A stretch of DNA of 64,000 nt from Larsenimonas salina (GCF_023736155.1 NZ_JAMLJJ010000004.1:286358-350357), one strand, 5' to 3'; positions 37,578 through 47,230 are shown, numbered from the stretch's first letter. Notes: generated from the sequence alone by a model not told the origin. A program made the numbers and translations.

Positions 37578-38603
37578 ATGGCTACAACCACGTCTCAGCG
37601 GGACAGACTTCACGCCTGGTGGGATACATTCATCATTGTCGTGGTTGCGCTCAACCTGCTGCTGATCCTGTTCGACAGCCTATACGGTCTGGCCCCGGTC
37701 GCTTCATTAATTGATAGCGGTCCGGCTTGGCTTGCAGAGAATGCGCGCTATCTGCACCAGAACTTTGTGACCATCGACCTCTATTTCGTCGCGTTTCTGA
37801 TTCTTGATGTTCTGGCCGGCTGGCTGGTCGCCATTCGTGAGCGTCGCTACCACCGCTGGTTTTTCTACCCCTTTATTCACTGGTACGACGTGCTGGGGTG
37901 CATCCCGGTAAGCGGCTTTCGTTTACTCCGTGTGTTGCGTGTCATCGGCCTGGCAGTGCGCCTTCAGCGCATGGGCGCCATCGATATTCGCCAATGGCCA
38001 ATCTACAACTTCGTGCACAAGTACTATCAGATCCTGATGGAAGAGCTCTCTGACCGAGTTGCAGTCAAGCTACTGACCAATGTGCAGTATGAACTGACCA
38101 ACAATGGCGAGCTGGTCGAGCGCATTACCAACGATGTTTTACTGCCCCGCAAGGACGCCCTGGTAGACGATCTGGCCGACCGGGCCAGCCGCTTGATCCT
38201 TACAAGCTACGGCAAGCATCGTGATGACATTTTGGAGGCGGTCGATTCCGTCATTGCAGGTAGCGTCTCGACCAATCCCGATATTGCCAAGTTGCGGCAA
38301 CTACCGATGGGTGATCAGATCGCCAAGGGCCTGGAACGTAGCCTTGCCCAGGCGCTTATCGGCCTGATCGACAGCGGCGTACGCCAGATCAATCAAACGG
38401 GATCGAGAACGCTTGCCAAGGAGCTTCTAAGCAGCGGCTTTGACGCCTGGATTGAAGACTCCACCCACGCCAACCGAGAGGTCGAGCAAGTCATGGTTGA
38501 GGTTATCGAGGTCATCAAGCACCAGATTCAGACCCAGCAATGGAAGTTTGAATACGGCGTCGGCACCCACGATAACGACCGGGATCAACGCAACCCGAAA
38601 TAG
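37578..38603 (+). CDS. Voltage-sensor-like membrane protein without a pore domain
   Basis: 341 residues. The first ~140 contain about four hydrophobic helices; the fourth is S4-like, with arginines at 115, 118, 121, 128 and 131 in RLLRVLRVIGLAVRLQR, preceded by a WYDVLGCIP segment like the S3 of ion-channel voltage sensors. No selectivity filter or pore helices follow. Residues 140-341 are a soluble alpha-helical region (VERITNDVLLPRKD, DIAKLRQLPMGDQIAKGLE) with no family I know. I chose ATG 37578, with AAAGGAG five bases before; ATG 37563 is upstream. It could be a proton channel-like, redox or regulatory protein. Its end overlaps the convergent SDR gene by 19 bases. Confidence 0.7.
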   Translation: MATTTSQRDRLHAWWDTFIIVVVALNLLLILFDSLYGLAPVASLIDSGPAWLAENARYLHQNFVTIDLYFVAFLILDVLAGWLVAIRERRYHRWFFYPFIHWYDVLGCIPVSGFRLLRVLRVIGLAVRLQRMGAIDIRQWPIYNFVHKYYQILMEELSDRVAVKLLTNVQYELTNNGELVERITNDVLLPRKDALVDDLADRASRLILTSYGKHRDDILEAVDSVIAGSVSTNPDIAKLRQLPMGDQIAKGLERSLAQALIGLIDSGVRQINQTGSRTLAKELLSSGFDAWIEDSTHANREVEQVMVEVIEVIKHQIQTQQWKFEYGVGTHDNDRDQRNPK

Positions 38604-39427
38604 CGACGGAACACCCAGTCTCGCAGCCGGGCAGGAACGGCGACCATGAGTGGCAGCAGCACACCGCCGTTGCCCACTCGAATCAGTGCGGGACGGCGGC
38701 GCTTTTTAAGTGCCTTGATCAGCCGGGCGGCAAGCGTACTGGCCGGCGTCGAGGACAACAGCTCGGAAGAAGCCGCACGCCGGTCAATGCCTTTTTTATA
38801 GGCCTGCCAGGCCGAGTGACTGGACTGGCGCGCGGCCAGCTCAGAACGTGCCCGCTTGCCAAACCGTGATTCGATCGCGCCTGGTCGAACCAGAATGACA
38901 TCGACGCCGAGCGGGGCGAGCTCCATACGCATGGCATCGTTCAACCGATGAAGCGCTGCCTTGGATGCACAGTACACGCCGCCATAGGGCGAGCTTACCT
39001 CCCCCGCCACACTGCCTATATTGACCATCACGCCGCGCGCCGTGCGCAGCAGAGGCAGGCACGCCTTGGCCAGTAGAATCGGGGCGAACACATTGGTTTC
39101 GAACTGATCTCGAAGCGCCTTTGCCTCGAAATCAAGTACCGGCCCCATGGCGCCGAATCCGGCGTTGTTGATCAGCAAATCGAGCCCTCGAGCCTTTGAC
39201 GCCGCCGAGTCACCAAGCGATGCGATCAGCGCGTCGATGCCGTCTTTATCGGTTACATCCAACAGAACAACCGTTGCCCCCAAACGCTCAAGCGTGGCTT
39301 TATCCTCATCACGGCGTACCGTCGCGATGACCTCATAGCCCGTGTCCAATAGCGCGCTCACCAACGCCTGCCCGATACCACTTGAGCATCCGGTAACCAG
39401 CGCTCGAGGCGCATTCAACTGACTCAT
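38585..39427 (-). CDS. Short-chain dehydrogenase/reductase
   Basis: 280-residue classical SDR. NAD(P)-binding TGCSSGIGQAL, NNAGFG, and catalytic Ser-Tyr-Lys (GSVAGEVSSPYGGVYCASKAA) are complete. The C terminus (LPLMVAVPARLRDWVFRRYFG) is hydrophobic and basic, suggesting membrane association as in many retinol-dehydrogenase-like SDRs. Substrate unknown. Convergent with and overlapping the end of the voltage-sensor-like gene. Confidence 0.9.
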   Translation of the reverse strand: MSQLNAPRALVTGCSSGIGQALVSALLDTGYEVIATVRRDEDKATLERLGATVVLLDVTDKDGIDALIASLGDSAASKARGLDLLINNAGFGAMGPVLDFEAKALRDQFETNVFAPILLAKACLPLLRTARGVMVNIGSVAGEVSSPYGGVYCASKAALHRLNDAMRMELAPLGVDVILVRPGAIESRFGKRARSELAARQSSHSAWQAYKKGIDRRAASSELLSSTPASTLAARLIKALKKRRRPALIRVGNGGVLLPLMVAVPARLRDWVFRRYFGLR

Positions 39428-39518
39428 GCCGTCGTCCCCGCTCTATTTTCGATACATAAGCATCTACTGTTCGCGATACATCAGATGCCCAACTAAGGTT
39501 AACGAACTACCGTCATCT

Positions 39519-39533
39519 CGCGAATATTTCGCG
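39519..39533. promoter_or_regulatory. Inverted repeat upstream of the molybdoenzyme gene
   Basis: CGCGAA-TAT-TTCGCG, six-base perfect arms, lies 57 bases before the gene at 39590 and is followed by a second small hairpin (TACCCGTAAGGGTA at 39540-39553). Either could act as operator or leader structure; no regulator can be named. Confidence 0.4.
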
Positions 39534-39589
39534 TCGCCGTACCCGTAAGGGTATGGCGTCTTCTTACGTCTATTGCATAGAGGTGCCTC

Positions 39590-41950
39590 ATGGACGAGAC
39601 CTCCACCACCTTTTCAAACGACCTTCATGGCACTCAGGACCACGCGTCATCCCCCGGTGGCGGCTGGCTTGCCTTGAAAGCGGTCGAACAACACATGCTG
39701 CGCCAGCATATCCCCTTCAAGGGCAACCAGCTTCTTTTAAAGATGAACAAGCCCAATGGGTTCGACTGCCCGAGCTGTGCCTGGCCGGACCCGGCCAAAC
39801 CGCACATGGCCGAATTTTGCGAAAACGGCGCCAAGGCCGTCGCATGGGAAGCGACCCATAAGCGCACAGGGCCTGAGTTTTTTGAAAAACACACGGTCAC
39901 CGAGCTGCTCGAGTGGTCTGACCACGCACTGGAAGACCAGGGCCGCCTGACCCATCCGATGCGCTACAACGCCGCATCCGACAAGTACGAAGCCGTCGAG
40001 TGGGATCAGGCCATCGCCGAGATCGGGGCTGAATTGAAGGCCATCGACGACCCCAATGACGTGGAGTTTTACACCTCGGGGCGCGCCTCAAACGAAGCGG
40101 CCTTCATGTTTCAACTGCTCGGACGCCTCTACGGCACCAATAACTTTCCCGACTGCTCGAACATGTGCCATGAGACCACCACCGTCTCCCTGCCCATGAG
40201 CCTGGGCGTCGGCAAGGCCACGACTACGCTCGATGATTTCGACCACGCCGACGCCGTCTTCATCTTCGGCCAGAACGCCGGCACCAATAGTCCGCGAATG
40301 ATGGGCGAGCTTTTCAGCCTTGTTCATCGGGGCGGCAAGGTGGTGACGTTCAATCCGCTTCGCGAGAAGGCGTTGGTCAAGTTCGCAAACCCTCAAAGTC
40401 CGGCCGATATGATGCGCCCCAACGGCACCGACATCAGTAGCCAGTACTATCAGTTGCGAATCGGGGGTGACATTGCAGCCATTCAAGGCATGTGCAAGGC
40501 CTTGATCGAAGCCGATGACGAGGCCCAGGCGCATGGCGAGAAGCCGGTACTCGACCACGAATTCATCGAAGCGCATACCCATGGATTCGAAGCATTCGTC
40601 GACTATTGCAGAGGGCTTTCCTGGCACACGCTCGAGGCCCATTCTGGTCTTGCTGAACATGAACTGAGAGACGCCGCGGACACCTACCGCCGCAGCGAGC
40701 GCGTTATCGCCTGCTGGGGCATGGGCATTACCCAGCACCGTTATGGCGGCGATGCGATTCATCAGATCATCAATCTGCTGCTCTTGCGGGGCAACATCGG
40801 CAAGCGTGGCGCCGGAGCCTGCCCGGTACGAGGTCACTCCAACGTTCAAGGCGATCGAACGGTAGGCATCTTCCACAAACCGACCGAAGAGATGCTTTCA
40901 GGTCTCGACAAGGCCTTCGACACCACCTGCCCGCGTGAACACGGCCACGATGTAGCGCTTTGCTGCGAGGCGATTCTGCGCGGTGACGTCAAAGCGTTTG
41001 TTGGCCTTGGTGGCAACTTCTTTCGCGCCATTGCCGATCAGGAGCGTGTAATGGCCGCAACGCTCGACAAGCTTGACCTGACCGTTCAGATCTCGACCAA
41101 GCTTAACCGAAGCCACCTGATTCATGGCAAGAAGGCCTATATTCTGCCGTGCCTTGGCAAAACCGAGCGCGACATCAAGGCTGGGCTACCCCAGGCAAGT
41201 ACCGTTGAGGACGGCATGTGCATGGTGCACGCCTCGACCGGCGAGCTTGAGCCGGCCTCTTCTCACTTGCGCTCGGAGGTCACGATCATCAGCGACATCG
41301 CACGTGCCACATTGCCCGTTTACCCCAAGGTGGACTGGGCCTGGATGAGCGAGGATCACGACCGCATCCGCGACAAGATCGAGGCCGTGTTTCCTGATGT
41401 CTTCACGAACTTCAACGAGCGCATCAAGATGCCCGGTGGCTTCCATCTCTATAACGCCGCCCGAGAGCGGGTGTGGCTTACCGACACGGACCGGGCCAAC
41501 TTCCTGTTCGATGCCGCGCGACTGGACTCAAGCATGTCCGCGCCCGAGGCGACACACTTTCAGCTGTTGACGACCCGTGGTCATGACCAGTTCAACACCA
41601 CCGTCTACTCACTGGATGATCGCTACCGCGACATCTACGGCACACGGATGGTGGCGATGATGAACCCGGACGACATGGTGAAACATGGCCTGGAGGCTGG
41701 CAACAAGATCGCCTTTTCAACGGTTGCAGAAGATGGTATCGACCGTCGAGTGGCCGGCTTTCGAGTTGTGCCTTACGACATTCCAAGCGGGTGTATCGCA
41801 AGCTATTACCCCGAAACCAATCCACTCATTCCCATTGGCTACCGGGATGAGCGCAGCAACACCATTGCTGGCAAATCGGTTCCGGTCACCATTGAGTTGA
41901 TGGACACCCAGGAAATAGAGAAGCAGACCGGTTTGCTCGCGACGGGGTAA
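39590..41950 (+). CDS. FdhF/YdeP-family molybdopterin oxidoreductase
   Basis: 786-residue cytoplasmic molybdoenzyme related to formate dehydrogenase alpha subunits, in the YdeP branch (linked to acid resistance in Escherichia coli). The N-terminal region FDCPSCAWPDP and a later cysteine (EFCENGA) stand in place of the usual four-cysteine [4Fe-4S] motif, as in YdeP. Molybdopterin-binding segments include EFYTSGRASNEAAFMFQL, IFGQNAGTNSPRMM and the C-terminal beta-barrel region LLTTRGHDQFNTTVY. No beta or gamma subunit or FdhD-like accessory gene adjoins it. Substrate unknown. Confidence 0.88.
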   Translation: MDETSTTFSNDLHGTQDHASSPGGGWLALKAVEQHMLRQHIPFKGNQLLLKMNKPNGFDCPSCAWPDPAKPHMAEFCENGAKAVAWEATHKRTGPEFFEKHTVTELLEWSDHALEDQGRLTHPMRYNAASDKYEAVEWDQAIAEIGAELKAIDDPNDVEFYTSGRASNEAAFMFQLLGRLYGTNNFPDCSNMCHETTTVSLPMSLGVGKATTTLDDFDHADAVFIFGQNAGTNSPRMMGELFSLVHRGGKVVTFNPLREKALVKFANPQSPADMMRPNGTDISSQYYQLRIGGDIAAIQGMCKALIEADDEAQAHGEKPVLDHEFIEAHTHGFEAFVDYCRGLSWHTLEAHSGLAEHELRDAADTYRRSERVIACWGMGITQHRYGGDAIHQIINLLLLRGNIGKRGAGACPVRGHSNVQGDRTVGIFHKPTEEMLSGLDKAFDTTCPREHGHDVALCCEAILRGDVKAFVGLGGNFFRAIADQERVMAATLDKLDLTVQISTKLNRSHLIHGKKAYILPCLGKTERDIKAGLPQASTVEDGMCMVHASTGELEPASSHLRSEVTIISDIARATLPVYPKVDWAWMSEDHDRIRDKIEAVFPDVFTNFNERIKMPGGFHLYNAARERVWLTDTDRANFLFDAARLDSSMSAPEATHFQLLTTRGHDQFNTTVYSLDDRYRDIYGTRMVAMMNPDDMVKHGLEAGNKIAFSTVAEDGIDRRVAGFRVVPYDIPSGCIASYYPETNPLIPIGYRDERSNTIAGKSVPVTIELMDTQEIEKQTGLLATG

Positions 41951-41974
41951 TCGAACGCGACACGGTATCTGAAA

Positions 41975-41996
41975 AGCGCGCCTTAAAAGGCGCGCT
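41975..41996 (+). terminator. Hairpin after the molybdoenzyme gene
   Basis: A 10-bp stem AGCGCGCCTT / AAGGCGCGCT with a 2-base loop lies 25 bases past the stop. No T-tract follows, so termination is uncertain. Confidence 0.5.
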
Positions 41997-42071
41997 CGTG
42001 CATCGTATAAAGTAATTTAAGCTAACGTCGATACAAGAAGAGCACCCCTCGTTCAAGCGTAGGAACTTTGA

Positions 42072-43322
42072 ATGCTCGCCTCGACGCCACCAGGTTCACC
42101 GTCCTCCAATATCCTCTATGCGCGTCAGCCGATTTTTGATCGCGAAGGATTGCTTCACGGGTTTGAATTCCTGTTCCGGTATGCCGATGGTCAAAGTCTT
42201 GCATGTGGCACCGACGCCCATCAGGCCACCTGTACTGTTTTACTCAACGCCTTTCTCGACACCTCCATTGAACATGCCTGCGACGGTACTCGTGCCTACA
42301 TCAACTTTACCGAGGAAACGCTCAAGTCCGAGCTGCCCTTCGACACACGCCATCTCGTGATCGAAGTACTCGAAGGCATTCCCCAAACCGAGGTTATGGT
42401 CGAACGTCTCAAATACTATAAGGGCCTTGGTCATACGCTGGCGCTCGACGACTACGCCCTGAAGGACGCCAACCATGCCTTCGTGCCGCTGGTGGATATC
42501 ATCAAAGTCGACTTTCCAGCCTATGACGATGACATGGCGCTGTTGCGCGTGGTTACCGCGCTGAAGCGGCGCAATCCGAGGGCAAAACTTCTGGCAGAGA
42601 AGGTGGAAACCCAAAAAGACTTCGAGCTTTGCCGACTGGCGGGCTTTGATCTTTTTCAAGGCTATTTCCTGGCGCGCCCAACGCTGATCGAAGGCAGGCA
42701 CCGCCTGGTTCAAGGCACTGCCGCCTCAAGCCTCGAGCTTCTTGCGCTGTTCCAGGAGTCCGATGTGCACGCAACCGAGGTCGCTCGCATCATTCAGCAG
42801 GACCCCGTACTAAGTGTTCGCCTTTTAAAGCTGGTCAACTCGGCGCATCACCAGCGCTCGACCGAGATCGCCTCGATAAAGCAGGCCATTATCCTGCTGG
42901 GGCTCGAACGCATTCGGCAGCTGGCCTGCCTCATGGCCCTTGCACAGCTCAACGTCAGTTCAGCACTTCCCAAGCTGGCGCTGACTCGCGCGTTTTTTTG
43001 CCAGAGCCTGGCGGCCGCTCACTTTGCCGAGAGCATCAGCGACAGCGCGTTCACGGTGGGCCTTTTTTCGTATCTGGACGCCTTTTTCAAGACCCCGCTC
43101 ACCCACATTCTGGACGCCCTGCCCCTGCACTCAGACATCACGCGGGCCCTGACTCATCATGAAGGCACGCTTGGGCTCTTGCTTGAGACAACGCGCTATT
43201 ATGAAAACGGTCAGTGGAGCTCTATCCGCTGGACGACCCTGCTCGACCATGGCATCACCCCCGACCTCATCCACAGCGCCTATATGCAGGCTCTGGAAAG
43301 CGCCAAGGTGCCGCTGCTTTAA
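42072..43322 (+). CDS. EAL-HDOD signalling protein (CdgJ/YuxH type)
   Basis: 416-residue protein with an N-terminal degenerate EAL domain (residues ~15-220) and a C-terminal HDOD domain (~220-410). ILYARQPIFDREG and GFEFLFR are the typical N-terminal motif of this class, retaining the first glutamate, but DDYALKD replaces DDFG and most metal ligands of active phosphodiesterases are not evident, so catalysis is unlikely. The HDOD part shows IIQQDPVLSVRLLKLVNSAHH. Such proteins modulate motility or cyclic di-GMP signalling. AGGA precedes the ATG. The location close to a diguanylate cyclase may be coincidental. Confidence 0.88.
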   Translation: MLASTPPGSPSSNILYARQPIFDREGLLHGFEFLFRYADGQSLACGTDAHQATCTVLLNAFLDTSIEHACDGTRAYINFTEETLKSELPFDTRHLVIEVLEGIPQTEVMVERLKYYKGLGHTLALDDYALKDANHAFVPLVDIIKVDFPAYDDDMALLRVVTALKRRNPRAKLLAEKVETQKDFELCRLAGFDLFQGYFLARPTLIEGRHRLVQGTAASSLELLALFQESDVHATEVARIIQQDPVLSVRLLKLVNSAHHQRSTEIASIKQAIILLGLERIRQLACLMALAQLNVSSALPKLALTRAFFCQSLAAAHFAESISDSAFTVGLFSYLDAFFKTPLTHILDALPLHSDITRALTHHEGTLGLLLETTRYYENGQWSSIRWTTLLDHGITPDLIHSAYMQALESAKVPLL

Positions 43323-43464
43323 AGCGCAGCTCACCGCCTTTCGTTTGAAGACATCAGCCACCACGACGTAGCGATTTGTTAAAAACGCGCCTGCAACGGA
43401 TAGGGTGGCGCGTTCAATGGTCATAGCCTTCGCTTCAACGACGAACGGCCATTGAGGAACCCAC

Positions 43465-44460
43465 ATGCTTGTTTCCGTGCAAGGACTGCGCGCCCTGGCG
43501 GCCTGGCTGGTCGTCTTCCATCACTTCATGCAGGTCTTTTTCGACTTCAAGGCCTCGACGCTGATGGGCCATCTGTTATCGACCCGCGGCCAGGTCGGCG
43601 TGGATTTGTTCTTTATCATCAGCGGGTTCGTGATCTACGTGTCCACGGCCGGCAAGCAGATGCCGACCACGACCTTCCTGATCCACCGCATCGCCCGCAT
43701 TGCCCCCGCCTACTGGTTATTTACGCTGATCACTGCCGCAATCATTGCCTTTGCAGGCGATGTCATGCCGGTCTACGGCGTGAGTCTCAAGGAACTGGTC
43801 TATTCGCTGCTGTTTCTGCCGTCTCAGAACCCGGGCGGTTTTGGCCTCTACCCGATCCTTCCGGTGGGATGGTCGCTCAACTTCGAAATGCTGTTCTACA
43901 CGATCTTTGCGCTGTCGTTCGCCGTCAACGAGCGCTATCGACTGTGGCTGGTGCTCGCGCTTGTCACCTTGATCTGCCCTATTCTTGCCCGCCAGCCCTT
44001 CGTCAGCAGCTTCTACACCGACCCCATGGTCTATGAGTTCGTCTTCGGCCTCGGCCTCGGCATGCTGTATCGAAAGAACCGCTTGCCCGAAGGCCTGTGG
44101 GTGCCCTTGGCAACCATTGCGATATCAACCGCGTTTTTGCTCAATTTCGACGACCAGACACCGTACCGCTTGTTCACCTGGGGCATCCCGAGCGTCTTGA
44201 TCGTCAGCAGCGTGATCGCCATGGAGCCGTGGTTTCGAAGGCATCGATGGCTGAAACACATGGGCGACTGGTCTTATTCGGTCTACCTGGTGCACATCAT
44301 TGTGCTTTGGAGCAGCGACTATCTACTTAGACAGCGGCTTGATTTGAGCCCCTACCTCACCTTTGCCTTGTGCATCCCGGCAATCATGGTGCTTTCTTGG
44401 TTGAGCTTCGAGCTGATCGAGAAACGGGTTTCGGGCTGGATCAAGCGTCGCCTGACCTGA
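43465..44460 (+). CDS. Membrane acyltransferase, family 3 (OafA/NodX type)
   Basis: 331-residue integral membrane acyltransferase with about ten helices. The N-terminal GLRALAAWLVVFHHF contains the conserved catalytic-type histidine and the next loop has RGQVGVDLFFIISGFVIY; FLIHRIARIAPAYW carries the conserved arginines. Members O-acetylate surface polysaccharides or peptidoglycan-linked sugars. No polysaccharide operon is adjacent. Followed by a strong terminator. Confidence 0.92.
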   Translation: MLVSVQGLRALAAWLVVFHHFMQVFFDFKASTLMGHLLSTRGQVGVDLFFIISGFVIYVSTAGKQMPTTTFLIHRIARIAPAYWLFTLITAAIIAFAGDVMPVYGVSLKELVYSLLFLPSQNPGGFGLYPILPVGWSLNFEMLFYTIFALSFAVNERYRLWLVLALVTLICPILARQPFVSSFYTDPMVYEFVFGLGLGMLYRKNRLPEGLWVPLATIAISTAFLLNFDDQTPYRLFTWGIPSVLIVSSVIAMEPWFRRHRWLKHMGDWSYSVYLVHIIVLWSSDYLLRQRLDLSPYLTFALCIPAIMVLSWLSFELIEKRVSGWIKRRLT

Positions 44461-44489
44461 TACCGGACCATCGCTGCTTGTTTCGAAAA

Positions 44490-44524
44490 AAAAACGCCGC
44501 CCCGAAAACCGGGGCGGCGTTTTT
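44490..44524. terminator. Bidirectional rho-independent terminator
   Basis: An 11-bp GC-rich stem ACGCCGCCCCG (44494-44504) / CGGGGCGGCGT (44510-44520) is flanked by nine A residues on the left and five T residues on the right. It separates the acyltransferase gene from the convergent purEK operon. Confidence 0.95.
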
Positions 44525-44565
44525 ATGAGGGAAATATCCTCACAGCCGATCTACAGACGTCTCAA

Positions 44566-45681
44566 TCAGGGGCGTGCAAGAAACCGTGGCGCTGGCGCAT
44601 CGGGCACGTTTGATCGTACTCGGTCGAGCCGCTCGAACAGTTCGGCATGATCCGGCGCCGTCAGATTGATATGGCCAATCTTTCGGCCCGCCCGCTCTTC
44701 CTTGCCGTAACGGTGCAGGTGGGCATCGGGCTCGCTCAGCACCGCCTCTGTATCGACGTCCTTGCCGATCAGGTTGATCATGCAGGTCGGATGCAGCGCT
44801 CGCGTCGACCCCAGCGGCAATCCCTGGATCGCTCGAAGATGGTTTTCGAACTGGCTGGTAACCGCGCCGTCTTGCGTCCAGTGGCCGGAATTATGCACAC
44901 GCGGGGCCATCTCATTGGCAAGCAATGTGCCATCGGCGTTCTGGAAAAGCTCAAGCGTCAGAACGCCGACGTACTCGAGCGCGTCAAGCAGTGCCCGAAT
45001 ATACGCCTCGGCCTGGCGCTGCACTGCCTCGGACACATCCGGCATCGGCGCCATCGAATACCGCAGAATGCCTTCGTGGTGATGGTTTTCAGCCATTGGA
45101 TAGAACGCGAGCTCTCCGGTTCGGCTTCGCACCGCAATGATGGACACCTCACGCTCGAACTCGACGAAGGCTTCCACCACAAGCTGCTGATGACCGATCG
45201 CGTTCCACGCATCAAACGCTTCATCGGGCGCGCGCAGCACAGCCTGGCCCTTACCGTCATAGCCTTCGGTCACGGACTTGGCAACCACCGGCGCCCCAAG
45301 CGCCTTTACTGCCGCTTCAAGCTCGGCGGCACTGCCGACCAGACGGTACGCAGGTGTTGGAATGGAAAGGCTCGAGAACAGCGCTTTTTCTTCACCGCGA
45401 TGCTGACACACCTTCAGGGCGCGACTGGATGGAAAGACGGGCATCTTGGCTTCAAGCGCCTCAACAAGCGCCACATCCAGATGCTCGAACTCGTAAGTGA
45501 TCAGGTCGGACGTCTCGGAAAACGTCGCAACAGCCTCCGAGTCACTGCCGGTCAGAACATGACCGATGTCGGCACTTGGCCGCCCGCCCGGATCAAGAAA
45601 TGAAAAACGGTTGCCCAACGGATACCCCGCCAAAGCGAGCATCTGACCCAACTGGCCTGCCCCCAAGATCCCTATACGCAT
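44566..45681 (-). CDS. purK: N5-carboxyaminoimidazole ribonucleotide synthase
   Basis: ATP-grasp enzyme of purine synthesis that carboxylates 5-aminoimidazole ribonucleotide using bicarbonate. 371 residues; N-terminal GILGAGQLGQMLA, ATP-grasp segments PVVAKSVTEGYDGKGQAVL and VEAFVEFEREVSI, and the NEMAPRVHNSGHWT motif are all typical. It follows purE at 51 bases on the same strand. Confidence 0.96.
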   Translation of the reverse strand: MRIGILGAGQLGQMLALAGYPLGNRFSFLDPGGRPSADIGHVLTGSDSEAVATFSETSDLITYEFEHLDVALVEALEAKMPVFPSSRALKVCQHRGEEKALFSSLSIPTPAYRLVGSAAELEAAVKALGAPVVAKSVTEGYDGKGQAVLRAPDEAFDAWNAIGHQQLVVEAFVEFEREVSIIAVRSRTGELAFYPMAENHHHEGILRYSMAPMPDVSEAVQRQAEAYIRALLDALEYVGVLTLELFQNADGTLLANEMAPRVHNSGHWTQDGAVTSQFENHLRAIQGLPLGSTRALHPTCMINLIGKDVDTEAVLSEPDAHLHRYGKEERAGRKIGHINLTAPDHAELFERLDRVRSNVPDAPAPRFLARP

Positions 45682-45732
45682 GCGCTTTACACCAGAAGCC
45701 GAAAAGTGAACATCAATAAATTTCAGAGGCCA

Positions 45733-46221
45733 TTATACACGGGGATCCGGCGTATCGAGTACGGCCTGAGTCTGCTCTGCCCGAAACGCATCCACGGCGT
45801 CTCGCACTGAAGCGTCGTGCGTGCCAACGATCTGGGCAGCCAGTAGACCGGCGTTCTTGGCACCGGCCTTGCCAATCGCCAGCGTACCAACGGCCACCCC
45901 ACCCGGCATCTGAGCAATGGAAAGCAGTGAATCCAGCCCCTTGAGCGACTTGGATTCCACCGGCACGCCAAGTACCGGCACCGGCGTTTGGGATGCCACC
46001 ATGCCCGGCAGGTGCGCCGCGCCGCCAGCACCGGCGATGATGACCTCGAGACCACGCTCGGCGGCGCCTTTTGCATACTCAAACAGCAGATCCGGGGTTC
46101 GATGCGCCGAGACCACCTTGACCTCAAACTCAACGCCAAGCCGCTCCAGCATCTGGGTGGCGTGTTCCATTACCGGCCAATCCGACGTTGACCCCATGAT
46201 GACTCCGACTCTAGGTGCCAT
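45733..46221 (-). CDS. purE: N5-carboxyaminoimidazole ribonucleotide mutase
   Basis: Converts N5-CAIR to CAIR in purine synthesis, next to PurK in the pathway and in the operon. 162 residues, usual for class I PurE. It has [21 protein letters not shown] with the catalytic histidine, [14 protein letters not shown] and [20 protein letters not shown] 46221 chosen because GGAG lies eight bases before; a longer frame to 46293 has no support. Confidence 0.97.
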   Translation of the reverse strand: MAPRVGVIMGSTSDWPVMEHATQMLERLGVEFEVKVVSAHRTPDLLFEYAKGAAERGLEVIIAGAGGAAHLPGMVASQTPVPVLGVPVESKSLKGLDSLLSIAQMPGGVAVGTLAIGKAGAKNAGLLAAQIVGTHDASVRDAVDAFRAEQTQAVLDTPDPRV

Positions 46222-46342
46222 GGCGCTTCTCCATTGATCAATAACGCACCGAGCCGTGCCTTGGATCAGCCGACTGGATGCCAGAACGTACAATTAGGGA
46301 AACGGCGCAGGATAGCGCTTAAACGGATGGGAGAAAAGGCGC

Positions 46343-47230
46343 TTAAAGGCACATGATGACCGTCAGTACGGCAAGCCCTGCAACTACCGCGGCCCCCCCG
46401 AGCGCAGGAAGAATCGAAGAGCGCGTCGCCTGCTCTGACGTTGCCAGGGCCCCGGTTTGATCATCACTTAGATAGGAAGACAGTCCGACAACCTGAGCAA
46501 GCATCTGACACGCCTGTTCGGGAGGCGTCATCGACTCAGGTTCGAACCAGGGCGCGGGCTGGTCGACACAGGGCTCGGGCAGCAGATACGCGCAGTCGCT
46601 CATGAACATGAGCCGATGATTGAGTACCGAATTCTCGGCAAGCCATTCTCGCCCGGGAAAGGTGTCGGGTAGATTGCCGGAATCCACGTGGTATTCCCGA
46701 AACGGTCGGCCGACCAGATAGTCGTGTTGACGCCCAAGAATCTGAAACCGGTACGGCTGGCCGTTGAATGTCACCCGAGCCAGGTAGGGAAAGGCGCTGT
46801 CGGAAAATGAAGGGGTGTAATCGGTCAGCTGGTTGCTGTTTTCGATGCGACAGGCCAGGGTGTCCCAGAGGCCATGAGTCAACCACTCGGTGGCAAACCC
46901 GTGATCGCTGTGCTGGTTCCAGGCCAGGCGCTGGGTGATCACCTGAATCAGGTAGCGATACATTCCCTCGGGCACCGGATAGCGCCCCGGCTGCAACGGC
47001 AGCGCCCCATGACCGGCCATACGCTCGGGGTCGAACCTCAATACCCCAAGAAGGCTGATGCGCGCCTCATGCTCATCGATGAAATAGAGCTTCAAGGGCG
47101 TCATGCACGACCTTGACGTATCCTGACTCACGACCAGCTCGCTCGGCACCTGTTTCGTTACCTGCTGAACGAACGCAGCCACTGTATCGAAATACGCACG
47201 GGGATAATGAGTGCCGGATCGCTTGATCAT
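46343..47230 (-). CDS. Hypothetical protein with a C-terminal membrane anchor
   Basis: 295 residues, no family recognised. The body is soluble and mixed, with many aromatic residues (e.g. WLTHGLWDTLACRIEN, RLMFMSDCAYLLPEP), and the end is a single hydrophobic helix (ILPALGGAAVVAGLAVLTVI) followed by MCL, so it looks tail-anchored with the bulk in the cytoplasm. No signal peptide. It starts 64 bases or so after the extensin-like gene on the same strand and could be co-transcribed with it. Possibly related to housekeeping cell-envelope functions, but this is only position-based. Confidence 0.6.
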   Translation of the reverse strand: MIKRSGTHYPRAYFDTVAAFVQQVTKQVPSELVVSQDTSRSCMTPLKLYFIDEHEARISLLGVLRFDPERMAGHGALPLQPGRYPVPEGMYRYLIQVITQRLAWNQHSDHGFATEWLTHGLWDTLACRIENSNQLTDYTPSFSDSAFPYLARVTFNGQPYRFQILGRQHDYLVGRPFREYHVDSGNLPDTFPGREWLAENSVLNHRLMFMSDCAYLLPEPCVDQPAPWFEPESMTPPEQACQMLAQVVGLSSYLSDDQTGALATSEQATRSSILPALGGAAVVAGLAVLTVIMCL

